Positions 1 through 8,670 of a DNA stretch of 64,000 bases are shown in pieces. The stretch's first letter is position 1, and every line of letters begins with the position of its first letter. The DNA comes from Komagataeibacter sucrofermentans DSM 15973. GTDB taxonomy: Bacteria > Pseudomonadota > Alphaproteobacteria > Acetobacterales > Acetobacteraceae. The notes below the pieces were generated by a model, which saw only the letters and a program-made list of their open reading frames with translations, was not told where the DNA came from and did no database searches. The translations under genes were made by a program, and so were the position numbers. The stretch is from positions 1,900,001 to 1,964,000 of the forward strand of contig NZ_CP137157.1 in assembly GCF_040581405.1 (NCBI RefSeq), written 5' to 3'.

Positions 1-969
1 GAGTCTTCCGTCACCTTTGATACGCTGGCCATGCCTCAATGGATCCGCGATCATATAAAGCAGCACGGACCGACCCCCCTGAGCAAACTGGCCGTGCTTT
101 TTCTGAACAGAAATTATTTCAACAAGTTTCAGGCCATCGTGATTCCGGAGCGTACATCGCTCTACTTACGCAAGATGGGGGTGCACAATCCCCGCCTCAT
201 CTGGACCCGGCATGGCGCCGGAGACCGGGCCATCGGCTTTACCAATGATGTACGGAAATTCGACTATATCCTGATGGCTGGCCGTAAGGTTGAAGAGCGG
301 CTGCTCCACGCGGGCACGCTACGCAAAGATCACTATGCGACTGGAATCTATGCTAAATTTGACATGGTGCGTCGGCTCCATGTTCAGGCACGTCCGCTTT
401 TTGATAATGGGCGCCCCACAGTTCTCTATAATCCGCATTTCAGTCGCAGCCTTTCTTCATGGCCGCGGTTTGGCATGAAATTGCTGGAATATTTCGCGCA
501 ACAGGAAAAATACAATCTCATCTTTGCGCCGCATTACCGGCTTTTCGATACAAATCGTGAGAAAAGCATGGAAATTCTCACGCCTTTTACCCAATCCCCC
601 CATATGATCATTGACCTTGGCAGCGACAAAAGCGTGGACATGACCTATACCATGGCGGCTGACCTCTACCTGGGTGATGTCAGCAGTCAGGTCAGTGAAT
701 TCCTTATCAAACTGCGCCCGTGCCTATTTCTTAACGCCCACCGGACGCAATGGCGCGGAGACCCCAATTATGAAAGCTGGACCCTTGGTCCGGTCTTGGA
801 AAACGTGGAGACAGTAGGCAATGACCTTGACAATGCTTTCCTGTCACATGCAAATTTCCTTGATCGGCAAAAAGAGTATATACGCGACACATTCGGGTTT
901 GAGCCGCCAGCAGATACGGCGGCCAAAGGCGCGAAATCGATTATTGACTTTTTGAGGGTAATTGGTTGA
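1..969 (+). CDS. CDP-glycerol glycerophosphotransferase-like protein, 5' truncated
   Basis: The frame is open from base 1 with no upstream stop, so the true start probably lies outside the window; the first internal ATG is at 31. The product resembles the glycerophosphotransferase/GT-B fold used to build polyol-phosphate or head-group linkages. Features seen are a TRHGAGD segment near residue 60 of the visible protein, an NPHFSRSLSSWPRFG segment near 145 and an LGDVSSQVSEF segment near 225, which corresponds to the acidic/serine nucleotide-binding patch of that family. Sampled stretches are about 50 percent GC, against about 68 percent in the neighbouring gene 3421-3480, which suggests acquisition by transfer. 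The last bases overlap the TTG start of the acyl-AMP ligase, so the two may be coupled. The acceptor substrate is unknown. Confidence 0.6.
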   Translation, partial: ESSVTFDTLAMPQWIRDHIKQHGPTPLSKLAVLFLNRNYFNKFQAIVIPERTSLYLRKMGVHNPRLIWTRHGAGDRAIGFTNDVRKFDYILMAGRKVEERLLHAGTLRKDHYATGIYAKFDMVRRLHVQARPLFDNGRPTVLYNPHFSRSLSSWPRFGMKLLEYFAQQEKYNLIFAPHYRLFDTNREKSMEILTPFTQSPHMIIDLGSDKSVDMTYTMAADLYLGDVSSQVSEFLIKLRPCLFLNAHRTQWRGDPNYESWTLGPVLENVETVGNDLDNAFLSHANFLDRQKEYIRDTFGFEPPADTAAKGAKSIIDFLRVIG

Positions 970-2765
970 ACACCGCCCATTCGCCGTTTCAAGATACGTC
1001 TGTGGAAGTCAAATTACCGGAAATGATAAGCCTCCCGCCCCCCTCCGATTCTGGTCTGCCCCGTCGTTACGGCGATTTTTCGTCGTTCCCGGCTGCGCTG
1101 GACTATGCCGCCCAGGGCAAGAGCGGCTTCAACATCTATTCCGGCAAGGGCGTCCTGCTCGAAACGCTGCCTTACAGCACGTTGCGCGAACAGGCGATCG
1201 AGACCGGCAAGCGCCTGCTGTCACTGGGCCTGAAGCCTGGCGACCGGGTGGCCATCGTGGCGGAAAGCGATGGTGACTTCGCCCGTATTTTCTTTGGCTG
1301 CCAGTATGCAGGCCTGGTGCCCGCGCCCCTGCCGCTGCCCGTCGCCTTTGGCGGGCGCGAAGGGTATGTCGGCACCCTGCGCGGCATGATCGAGGGCGCT
1401 GCGGCATCGGCCGTGGTCATTGCCTCGATCATCGCATCATGGACAGACGAGATCACCACCGGGCTGGACCTGAAATTCTCCGGCACGCCTGCCGAACTGC
1501 TGCAAACGCCCATTACGGTCGAAGCCCTGCCCCCCGTCGGGCCGGATGACCTGTCCTACCTGCAGTTTTCCTCGGGCAGCACGCGTTTCCCCATGGGTAT
1601 TGCCGTGACCCAGCGCTCCGGCATGGCCAATGCACATGCCATTGCGCTCAATGGGCTCAAGGTGCGCGAAACCGGCGATCGCTGCGTGTCGTGGCTGCCG
1701 CTCTATCATGACATGGGACTGGTTGGTTTTTTCTTAACGCCCATGACCTGCCAGCTCAGCGTCGACATGCTGCCCACGCGCGAGTTCGCCCGCCGCCCCC
1801 ATGTGTGGCTGGACCTGATCAGCCGCAATCGCGGCACGATCTCCTACAGCCCCTCCTTTGGCTATGAACTGTGCGCACGTCGCGCCACCTCGATCGAACT
1901 TGACCTCTCATCGTGGCGCGTGGCGGGCATTGGCGGCGACATGATCCGCTATCATATCCTTGAGGATTTTGCCCAGCGCTTCGCTTCCGCCGGTTTTGAC
2001 AGCGGGGCCTTTACCGCCAGCTACGGCATGGCAGAGGCCACTCTGGCCATCAGCTTCGCCCCGCTTGGCAGGGGCATCTGTACCGATACGATCGACCTGC
2101 GCGCGCTCGAGACACAGGGCAAGGCCGTACCCTCCAACGATCCGGCCCGCGCGCTGCGCACCTTCGTGCTGTGTGGTGAAGTGCTGCCGCAGCATGAGCT
2201 TGAAGTCCGTGACGCGCAGGGCCATGTGCTCGGCGACCGTGAGATCGGCACCGTCTATGTGCGCGGTCCGAGCCTGATGCAGGGCTACTTCCGCCGCCCG
2301 CAGGAAACCGCCCGCGTGGTTGATGCCGAAGGCTGGCTCAATACCGGCGACCTTGGCTACATGCTCAACGGGCAGGTTGTCATTACCGGGCGCGCCAAGG
2401 ATCTGATCATCATCAATGGCCGCAACATCTGGCCGCAGGATCTGGAATGGTCGGCCGAGACCGAAATCAGCACCCTGCGCAGCCGTGACGTGGCCGTATT
2501 CTCGGTTGATGAGGACGAAGGCGAGAAGATCGTGGCCCTCGTGCAGTGCCGCGCCACCTCGCCCGAGGCGCGCGAAACGCTGAAAACCGAAACGGCCAGC
2601 CTGTTCCGTCGGCAGCACGGGGTAGATGTATCCATCATCCTGGTGCCGCCCCATACCCTGCCACAGACCTCATCGGGCAAGCTGACACGGGCGCGGGCGC
2701 GGGCCATGCTGCTCTCGGGGGCGTTCCAGCCGCTGGAAACATCGTCTTCCGTTTCCGTGGTCTGA
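966..2765 (+). CDS. Fatty acyl-AMP ligase (acyl-ACP synthetase) of a sphingolipid locus
   Basis: This is a member of the ANL adenylating superfamily, FAAL-like subgroup. It should activate a fatty acid as acyl-AMP and load it on the carrier protein encoded next. The A3-type motif (FSSGSTRFPMG) lies near residues 200-210, the GWLNTGDLGY motif near 453, the hinge region GRAKDLIIINGRN near 475 and the C-terminal SSGKL lysine near 571. Length (599) is normal. The frame can start at TTG 966, overlapping the upstream stop, or at ATG 1023; TTG gives coupling with gene 1 but the ATG cannot be excluded. It is followed by an ACP and serine palmitoyltransferase, the same trio as in the Caulobacter sphingolipid locus, so a role in supplying acyl-ACP for sphingoid base synthesis is inferred. 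Confidence 0.88.
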   Translation: MNTAHSPFQDTSVEVKLPEMISLPPPSDSGLPRRYGDFSSFPAALDYAAQGKSGFNIYSGKGVLLETLPYSTLREQAIETGKRLLSLGLKPGDRVAIVAESDGDFARIFFGCQYAGLVPAPLPLPVAFGGREGYVGTLRGMIEGAAASAVVIASIIASWTDEITTGLDLKFSGTPAELLQTPITVEALPPVGPDDLSYLQFSSGSTRFPMGIAVTQRSGMANAHAIALNGLKVRETGDRCVSWLPLYHDMGLVGFFLTPMTCQLSVDMLPTREFARRPHVWLDLISRNRGTISYSPSFGYELCARRATSIELDLSSWRVAGIGGDMIRYHILEDFAQRFASAGFDSGAFTASYGMAEATLAISFAPLGRGICTDTIDLRALETQGKAVPSNDPARALRTFVLCGEVLPQHELEVRDAQGHVLGDREIGTVYVRGPSLMQGYFRRPQETARVVDAEGWLNTGDLGYMLNGQVVITGRAKDLIIINGRNIWPQDLEWSAETEISTLRSRDVAVFSVDEDEGEKIVALVQCRATSPEARETLKTETASLFRRQHGVDVSIILVPPHTLPQTSSGKLTRARARAMLLSGAFQPLETSSSVSVV

Positions 2766-2771
2766 CAAGTC

Positions 2772-2797
2772 TGGCAACGCATCTGTATGCGTTGCCA
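2772..2797 (+). other. Perfect 11-bp stem-loop just after the acyl-AMP ligase
   Basis: The arms TGGCAACGCAT (2772-2782) and ATGCGTTGCCA (2787-2797) are perfect inverted repeats around a CTGT loop, starting 6 bases after the stop codon. No T-run follows, so it is not a classical intrinsic terminator. It may protect the 3' end of the message or partially attenuate before the ACP gene. A second, shorter hairpin (GGGGAC/GTCCCC) lies at 2865-2884. Confidence 0.55.
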
Positions 2798-2964
2798 CGT
2801 CAGTTCAGGATGGAAAGCAGGACTGGCCAAAAACCTGTTTTTCGCGCATAAGGCTTTGCAATAAGGGGACCGATTGCAGTCCCCGCCCCCGCCGCATGCG
2901 CGGGGCGACCATTCATGCTGATCCGCTGCCACCGGCAGGCCGGACATGCCATAAGGATGTAGGA

Positions 2965-3216
2965 ATGAGTGAAACGGTAGCGAGCGTCTCCGCGCTGATC
3001 GTGAAGACGCTGCTGGCGAACCCCAAGGTTCCCCGTGATATCAATGGCAGCAGCAAGATCGTTGAAGATCTGGCCTTTGATTCACTGGCCGTCATGAATT
3101 TCGTCATGGAAATCGAGGATACCCTCGATGTTTCCGTGCCGCTTGACCGGCTGGCTGATATCCGCACCATCGATGACCTGGCGGCCTGCATTGTTTCCCT
3201 CAAGCAGGCTTCCTGA
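2965..3216 (+). CDS. Dedicated acyl carrier protein for sphingolipid synthesis
   Basis: This 83-residue four-helix carrier protein has the phosphopantetheine attachment motif FDSLAV, with the serine at residue 40. ATG 2965 was chosen because AAGGATGTAGGA immediately precedes it and because the upstream extension of the frame is not ACP-like. It differs strongly from the housekeeping AcpP at 16101-16340. It sits between an acyl-AMP ligase and serine palmitoyltransferase (6 bases before the latter). The likely job, by analogy with Caulobacter AcpR, is to hold the acyl chain that SPT condenses with serine. Confidence 0.9.
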   Translation: MSETVASVSALIVKTLLANPKVPRDINGSSKIVEDLAFDSLAVMNFVMEIEDTLDVSVPLDRLADIRTIDDLAACIVSLKQAS

Positions 3217-3222
3217 CACATC

Positions 3223-4425
3223 ATGTCGATTTTCTCTAAATATGAAGGCCTGGCTTCCGCCCTCGCATCCGTAACCGCTGGCGGCGGCCGCAACCCCTTC
3301 GATGTCGTGATCGAAAAGCCCATTTCCTCAACGGTGGGGCTGATCGAAGGGCGCGAAACGCTGCTGTTCGGCACCAACAACTACCTTGGGCTGAGCCAGT
3401 CACCCGCCGCGATCAATGCCGCGGTCGAGGCGGCAAAGGCCTATGGCGTGGGCACGACCGGTTCGCGCATTGCCAATGGCACGCAGGGCCTGCACCGCCA
3501 GCTGGAGGAACGGCTTTCCGCCTTCTTCCGGCGCAAGCACTGCATGGTGTTCTCCACGGGCTACCAGGCCAACCTTGGCACCATTTCCGCCCTTGCGGGC
3601 AAGGATGACTACCTGCTGCTCGATGCCGACAGCCATGCCAGCATCTATGATGGCAGCCGCCTTGGCCACGCGCAGGTGATCCGCTTCCGCCATAATGATG
3701 CCGATGACCTGCACAAGCGCCTGCGCCGCCTTGAGGGCACGCCGGGGGCGAAGCTGGTTGTGGTTGAAGGCATCTATTCCATGATGGGCGATGTAGTGCC
3801 CATGGCGGAATTCGCCGCCGTCAAGCGCGAGACCGGGGCCTGGCTGCTGGCCGACGAGGCCCACTCCGTTGGCGTGATGGGCAAGCACGGGCGCGGCGTG
3901 GCGGAAGCCGATGGCGTGGAAGATGATGTGGACTTCGTAGTCGGCACCTTCTCCAAAAGCCTGGGCACGGTGGGGGGCTACTGTGTCTCCAACCATGACG
4001 GCCTGGATCTGATCCGCCTGTGTTCGCGGCCTTACATGTTCACGGCATCGCTGCCGCCGGAAGTCATTGCCGCGACCATGGCGGCGCTGACTGAGCTGGA
4101 AAACCACCCCGAACTGCGCATCCGCCTGATGGACAACGCCCGCAGGCTGCATGCAGGCCTTCAGGCAGCGGGGCTGCGCACCGGCCCGCAGGCCAGCCCG
4201 GTCGTATCGGTCATTCTGGATGACGTGGCGGTTGCCGTGGCGTTCTGGAACCGGCTGCTTGACCTCGGGGTTTACGTCAACCTCAGCCTGCCGCCCGCAA
4301 CGCCGGACCAGCACCCGCTACTGCGCACCTCCGTCATGGCAACGCATACGCCTGCGGAAATTGACAAGGCCGTTGAGGTCTTCGCGACAGTCGCGCGCGA
4401 GATGGGGCTCAACCACGCCGCCTGA
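3223..4425 (+). CDS. spt: Serine palmitoyltransferase (alpha-oxoamine synthase)
   Basis: This is a PLP-dependent, cytosolic, soluble bacterial-type enzyme of 400 residues that condenses serine with an acyl thioester to 3-ketosphinganine. Visible hallmarks are the cofactor-stacking His138 (DADSHAS), Asp211/His214 in DEAHSVG, and the Schiff-base Lys245 in FSKSLGTVGGY. Close relatives in the AOS family are KBL, BioF and HemA. Association with a private ACP and acyl-AMP ligase favours SPT over BioF, and biotin genes other than bioB (25 kb) are not nearby. The gene ends convergently with the next minus-strand gene, overlapping it by 17 bases. The later pathway enzymes (3-ketosphinganine/ceramide reductase, N-acyltransferase) are not in this window. 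Confidence 0.9.
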   Translation: MSIFSKYEGLASALASVTAGGGRNPFDVVIEKPISSTVGLIEGRETLLFGTNNYLGLSQSPAAINAAVEAAKAYGVGTTGSRIANGTQGLHRQLEERLSAFFRRKHCMVFSTGYQANLGTISALAGKDDYLLLDADSHASIYDGSRLGHAQVIRFRHNDADDLHKRLRRLEGTPGAKLVVVEGIYSMMGDVVPMAEFAAVKRETGAWLLADEAHSVGVMGKHGRGVAEADGVEDDVDFVVGTFSKSLGTVGGYCVSNHDGLDLIRLCSRPYMFTASLPPEVIAATMAALTELENHPELRIRLMDNARRLHAGLQAAGLRTGPQASPVVSVILDDVAVAVAFWNRLLDLGVYVNLSLPPATPDQHPLLRTSVMATHTPAEIDKAVEVFATVAREMGLNHAA

Positions 4426-5380
4426 AGAACCCTGCCTGCCGTAGCTTCCATAACAGATACGGCAGGCAGATCAGCGGATGCCGCTCGGAAAACGGCCCAA
4501 GCGGCAGCTCGATGCCGGAATGCCGCTTTATCTTCCATGCGATATAGCGCGCGCCCCCTTCAAACGTGAAAGCACCCTTGAACAGGCGGCTGACATTGAG
4601 CACCCGCCCCAGGCGCCCGCGCAGCCACCAGCCTTCGTGCATGCTGCGCCGCAGTTGCTGCGTCAGCCGTGGCGCGAGTTGCGCGCCATCACGCGTGAAC
4701 GGCAAGCCATCGGCCAGCCATATGTCAGGCAGCAGGGCACGATAACGCGCCTCGCGCCCCTCAAGCAGGGCAGATGGCCTGCGCCCGTTCTCCACCCGCA
4801 ATTCCGCACCATAAGTATGCGCGAACAGCGCCAGCCAGAATTCATCCGCCGTGCCCTGGGCCGGGCCAAGTGCCGCCGCCCAGCGCCCGGCCTGCCCCAT
4901 GGCGCGCACCAGGCAGCCCAGTATGGCGTCAGCCGCTTCCGGCCCGCGCACCCAGACCAGCCTGACCGGCTGGCAGAACCGCGCCCAGATGGTGGTGTCG
5001 AGCGTGGCCCGTCCCGTCATGCGCCGGAACTGGGCGATCGACAGAATGGCAACCTTGGCGCGGATGATGCGCCCGCCTACCGGAATCTCATGATATTCGA
5101 CATTGGGTGGCAGCAGGCGATTGGCCTCACGCGCGAAGTAGCCTGAGGTCCAGTCCTCCAGCCGTTCCACGATGACATAAAAATCCAGCACGCCATCGGG
5201 GTCGGGTTCGCGCAGCACGGAGCCATAAAAGAGCACGCCCAGAGGCTGCGCCGCACCCAGCAGTTCGCATACGAATTGCGTAACAAAGGCAGGAACGGGC
5301 TGGACCAGTTCATTGGCCAGCGTATGGGCAATGCGCCCTGCCGCGGCAAGGCGGCTGGAAGGATCAGCCATGGTCAGCAT
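4409..5380 (-). CDS. Nucleotidyltransferase-fold protein linked to the lipid kinase
   Basis: This 323-residue protein has an N-terminal MNT-like core. A GS motif in LFYGSVLRE near residue 55 is followed by DFYVIVE, where an Asp-x-x acidic position matches the family's metal site only partly. The middle part is helical, and the C-terminus is basic and aromatic (residues about 285-323, many Arg/Lys and Trp), which suggests membrane-surface association. It starts at ATG 5380, with ATG 5371 as an alternative, 3 bases after the lipid kinase gene, so the two form an operon. A head-group or lipid-modifying role is inferred from context only. No substrate can be named. Confidence 0.6.
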   Translation of the reverse strand: MLTMADPSSRLAAAGRIAHTLANELVQPVPAFVTQFVCELLGAAQPLGVLFYGSVLREPDPDGVLDFYVIVERLEDWTSGYFAREANRLLPPNVEYHEIPVGGRIIRAKVAILSIAQFRRMTGRATLDTTIWARFCQPVRLVWVRGPEAADAILGCLVRAMGQAGRWAAALGPAQGTADEFWLALFAHTYGAELRVENGRRPSALLEGREARYRALLPDIWLADGLPFTRDGAQLAPRLTQQLRRSMHEGWWLRGRLGRVLNVSRLFKGAFTFEGGARYIAWKIKRHSGIELPLGPFSERHPLICLPYLLWKLRQAGFFRRRG

Positions 5381-5383
5381 TCC

Positions 5384-6376
5384 TCAGGCGTGAATAAAGT
5401 CGATGGGGGCCGTGGCGGACAACACGATCCGGCCAGACGCGCCGGGAGAAAAGACCTCCCCATCCAGCACGAAATCGGATTCAAGCGCCATTTCAATCCG
5501 CTCTTCGCACCCGCTGCAGTAATCAGGGTTGTGTCGCAGCCAGGCCGGGTGCCGCCCCCGCAGCAGCGCCCAGGCGGCAGCGGCCAGGCGCGGGGGCTGG
5601 CCTGCCACATGCAGGTAATTGATCACATCAGTGCGCCCACCCGCCACATTCCAGAACGGCCATATGCCATGCGGCAGGCGCTGGAGCGTGCTGGACAGGA
5701 ACAGGAAGCAGTTGCCATGCCACTCCGGCTGCTCGCCCGCCCTGAGCGTAATCGGGTTGCCCTGCATCCATTCCCGGCGCGAGCGACGCGTGAACAGATG
5801 CGCGACCGAAGACAGGAACGAGACGACTACCGCCATTTCATGGGAGTAATTGTTCAGGATTGCAGGCTGGTGGGCCAGTTCGATGCCGCGCGTGAAGGCA
5901 GCAGCACCATGGAACATGCCCACGACCGCAGGCTTGCCCTCGGCCTCGGGCCATTCGACCACAAGCCCGCAGCGCCGGCGCACCTTGCCCCGCAACGTAC
6001 CGGCAGCCGCAAGGCTGACAAGCCGGTCCAGCGCCTTTTGCCCGCGCAGGCCAAAGCCCACATCCCCCGCGATCAGGTTGGTATTGCCCGAAGGCAGGAT
6101 GGCAAGGGCGGGGAAGCGCGCGGGTGCGTAATGGCGATGGATGGCGGTCAGCACATCGCTGACCGTGCCATCCCCCCCATCGACCACGATACAGTCCATG
6201 TCGCGCGCGGCCAGTTGCGCGATTGCGGTATCGAGAAGGGAACGGTCGGCCGGATCAATGAAATTCTCTCCCAGAAGGCTACGGGCCATCGGGGCATACG
6301 AACTCTTGTCGCCCATGTTCCGCCGGCTGCGCGGGTTATAAACAAGCGCAAAACGTCCGGTCACTGATGATTCCAT
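5384..6376 (-). CDS. DAGK-family lipid kinase, candidate ceramide kinase
   Basis: The protein has the diacylglycerol-kinase catalytic fold: NPRSRRN at residues 14-20, the nucleotide-binding GGDGT at 67-71 and LPSGNTNLIAGD near 95-106. Family members phosphorylate the hydroxyl of diacylglycerol, sphingosine or ceramide with ATP at the inner membrane. A lipid kinase of this family encoded in the Caulobacter sphingolipid locus is an established ceramide kinase. Location 1 kb from spt therefore makes ceramide or a related sphingoid lipid the most likely acceptor here (inference). It is the first gene of a two-gene minus-strand operon and is divergent from the phosphoesterase at 6443, with a 66-base shared upstream region. 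Confidence 0.78.
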   Translation of the reverse strand: MESSVTGRFALVYNPRSRRNMGDKSSYAPMARSLLGENFIDPADRSLLDTAIAQLAARDMDCIVVDGGDGTVSDVLTAIHRHYAPARFPALAILPSGNTNLIAGDVGFGLRGQKALDRLVSLAAAGTLRGKVRRRCGLVVEWPEAEGKPAVVGMFHGAAAFTRGIELAHQPAILNNYSHEMAVVVSFLSSVAHLFTRRSRREWMQGNPITLRAGEQPEWHGNCFLFLSSTLQRLPHGIWPFWNVAGGRTDVINYLHVAGQPPRLAAAAWALLRGRHPAWLRHNPDYCSGCEERIEMALESDFVLDGEVFSPGASGRIVLSATAPIDFIHA

Positions 6377-6442
6377 CCCTGTCTGAAATTTGACTTACAG
6401 GCCATAAGCAACCATCTGCCTTCTATTGCAAGGCACGAAACG

Positions 6443-7393
6443 ATGGAACGTATCGCTACACGGGCAGGCATAACACTGCCCGACCCGGTTACCGACCGGC
6501 CTGATGCAGGGAAAGACACCAGCTTGAACACCATCACCATAGCCCATCTTTCCGACCCGCATCTGCCAACGGAAATGTCGCCCCCGCGCCTGCGTGAGAA
6601 ACTGAACAAGCGCCTGTTCAGCCATCTTTCATGGAAGCGCCGCCGCCGTTTCCTGCACCGCCCGGAAATTCTGGCCCGCGTGATGGCCGATATCGGCAGC
6701 GCCCATGTGAACATGATCGCGCTGACCGGCGACCTGACCAATATGGGCCTGCCCGGAGAATGCCGCCACGCCCTGCGCTGGCTTGAACAGATGCCCGCGC
6801 CGTGCACAGTCATACCGGGAAATCATGACACCCTTGTGCATGATAACTGGCAACGGACCGTTGGCCTGTGGCAGCCCTGGATGGGCGCGCTCCCCTTCCC
6901 GTTCGTGCGCCGGGTGGGGCCGGTTGCGCTGATCGGGGTGAGTTCGGCCGTGCCAACGCCCTGGTTCAGGGCGACGGGCCGCATGGGCGCGCGCCAGGCC
7001 GCGCGCCTGGCCGGAATCCTGCACGAAACGGGCAGGCAGGGGCTGTGCCGCATTGTCATGATTCATCATCCGCCCGTGCCTGGTCTTGCCATTGCCCGCA
7101 AGGCGCTCAAGGATCCCCGGCATTTCGCCCATTGCATTGCACGCGAAGGGGCGGAAATGGTACTTCATGGCCATATCCATACCTCCACCCTGTCGTCCCT
7201 GCCCGGCCCTGCTGGCGCCGTGCCGGTGCTGGGCATTGCATCGGCGTCGGCACTGTCGCGTGATCCGTTGCGCGCGGCAGCGTGGAATCGGATTGCCATC
7301 ACGCCACGCGACGGGGGATATAGGCTGGGTGTTACAAGGCGTTTCTTTCCGGCGGGCGGCGCAGCAGGTACAACGCAGGAAACTATTTTTTGA
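6443..7393 (+). CDS. Calcineurin-like metallophosphoesterase
   Basis: The five metal-binding blocks of the superfamily are all present: SDPHL (38-41), GDLTN (near 96-100), GNHD (near 126-129), HHPP (near 208) and GHIH (near 243). A basic stretch, KRRRRF, near residue 70 could contact the membrane. No signal peptide is seen, so the enzyme is probably cytosolic or peripheral. UDP-2,3-diacylglucosamine hydrolases and phospholipid-processing enzymes share this fold. Position between a lipid kinase and LptF suggests hydrolysis of a lipid or nucleotide-lipid phosphate. The start ATG 6443 is preceded by AAGG 11 bases upstream; LptF follows after 44 bases on the same strand. Confidence 0.75.
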   Translation: MERIATRAGITLPDPVTDRPDAGKDTSLNTITIAHLSDPHLPTEMSPPRLREKLNKRLFSHLSWKRRRRFLHRPEILARVMADIGSAHVNMIALTGDLTNMGLPGECRHALRWLEQMPAPCTVIPGNHDTLVHDNWQRTVGLWQPWMGALPFPFVRRVGPVALIGVSSAVPTPWFRATGRMGARQAARLAGILHETGRQGLCRIVMIHHPPVPGLAIARKALKDPRHFAHCIAREGAEMVLHGHIHTSTLSSLPGPAGAVPVLGIASASALSRDPLRAAAWNRIAITPRDGGYRLGVTRRFFPAGGAAGTTQETIF

Positions 7394-7437
7394 ATGAGTC
7401 CTCACCCGTATCGTTTTTCGGATATAAGCACGCCTAG

Positions 7438-8670
7438 ATGAACCGCATGTCTTTACAGCACGGGATTCTGGCCAAGCTGCGTCCCAATACCATGGACCGC
7501 TACCTGCTGCGGCAGGTCGTGCCGCCGTTTTCCATCGCACTGGGCGTGGTCATGTCCGCCCTGCTGCTGGAGCGGCTTCTGGTGCTGTTCAACATGCTGG
7601 CTGCCAATGGCAGCTCCATGAAGACATTTTTCGGCCTGCTCAGCGACCTGATCCCCCACTACCTGGGGCTGGCGCTTCCGGCGGCCATGTGCGTAAGCGT
7701 GTTTTCCATCATCCGGCGCATGAGCGCCAACCACGAAATCGATGCCCTGACGGCCAGCGGGGTCTCGATCTTCCGCATCTGCCAGCCCTTCGTGCTGACG
7801 GGGGCGGTCTTTGGCGTGCTGGCCTTCTCGCTTTATGGCTTCATCCAGCCTTATGCGCGCTATGACTACCGCTCGGCCTTCTATTTCGCCAGCCATGCGG
7901 GCTGGACGCCGCACCTGCAGTCCAAGATGTTCGCCATATCCGATGACATCATGCTCACGGCCGAGAGCGTGGACCATGCGGGGTCGCGACTGTTCAATGT
8001 CTTCATCCGTGACAATTCGGACAAGACGCGCGTGCGCTACATTACCGCGCAGAAGGGCTACCTGTACAATCCTGCCGATGGCTCGCGCATGCGGCTTGAT
8101 CTTGTCAACGGCACCATAGCGACCGACACGCACGACAAGCCCCCCACCATCACCGGCTTTACCCGCACCACCCGCCTCATTTCCGGCGAAGCCAAACTTG
8201 ATGATGAAGCCTATCGCCAACGCGGCGAGACGGAACGCGAACTGACCGTGCCAGAGCTGTATTACGGCATACGCCACGGCTATCCCGGCATCAGCGCTTC
8301 CTACATGCGGGCCGAACTGCACTTCCGCCTCGCGCGCACGGCCGCCATTCCGTTCATTCCCATCCTGGCCTGCGCGCTTGCCGGCGTGCGCAAGCGCCAG
8401 AAGGGCAATCCCGGCCTGGCCATCGCCGCCATTACGCTGGTCAGCTTTGACCACACGCTGCAGATGGGCATGAGTTTCGTCGCCAACATGCACATGTCCC
8501 CGCTGCTGGTCGTCTGGCTGCCCACGGTCATCTTTGCCGCAGTGTGCGTGGGCATGCTGATCCGGCAGGCAGGGGGCCTGCGCACCCTGCTCTCGCCCGG
8601 GCCACGCCTGCCGCCACGGCAGCTCTCGGCAGATGGCCTGCCGCGGCGCATGCAGGAAAAAGAGGCATGA
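7438..8670 (+). CDS. lptF: LptF-type inner-membrane permease (YjgP/YjgQ family)
   Basis: This is a 410-residue permease with the LptF/LptG architecture. Transmembrane helices are near residues 22-45, 60-82 and 100-122, followed by a periplasmic beta-jellyroll region (about 125-290) and three more helices near 300-380. In E. coli LptF and LptG with LptB2 extract lipopolysaccharide from the inner membrane. Here the gene stops inside the ATG of lptG (ATGA overlap), so the two are made together. Because the pair is embedded in sphingolipid genes, it may move a sphingolipid rather than, or as well as, LPS. Whether the genome has a second lptFG pair cannot be seen from this window. Confidence 0.85.
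   Translation: MNRMSLQHGILAKLRPNTMDRYLLRQVVPPFSIALGVVMSALLLERLLVLFNMLAANGSSMKTFFGLLSDLIPHYLGLALPAAMCVSVFSIIRRMSANHEIDALTASGVSIFRICQPFVLTGAVFGVLAFSLYGFIQPYARYDYRSAFYFASHAGWTPHLQSKMFAISDDIMLTAESVDHAGSRLFNVFIRDNSDKTRVRYITAQKGYLYNPADGSRMRLDLVNGTIATDTHDKPPTITGFTRTTRLISGEAKLDDEAYRQRGETERELTVPELYYGIRHGYPGISASYMRAELHFRLARTAAIPFIPILACALAGVRKRQKGNPGLAIAAITLVSFDHTLQMGMSFVANMHMSPLLVVWLPTVIFAAVCVGMLIRQAGGLRTLLSPGPRLPPRQLSADGLPRRMQEKEA

Noticed and set aside
2896-2964. N-terminal extension of the sphingolipid ACP
   Set aside because: The added residues are His/Pro/Arg-rich and unlike any ACP, while ATG 2965 has a good ribosome binding site.
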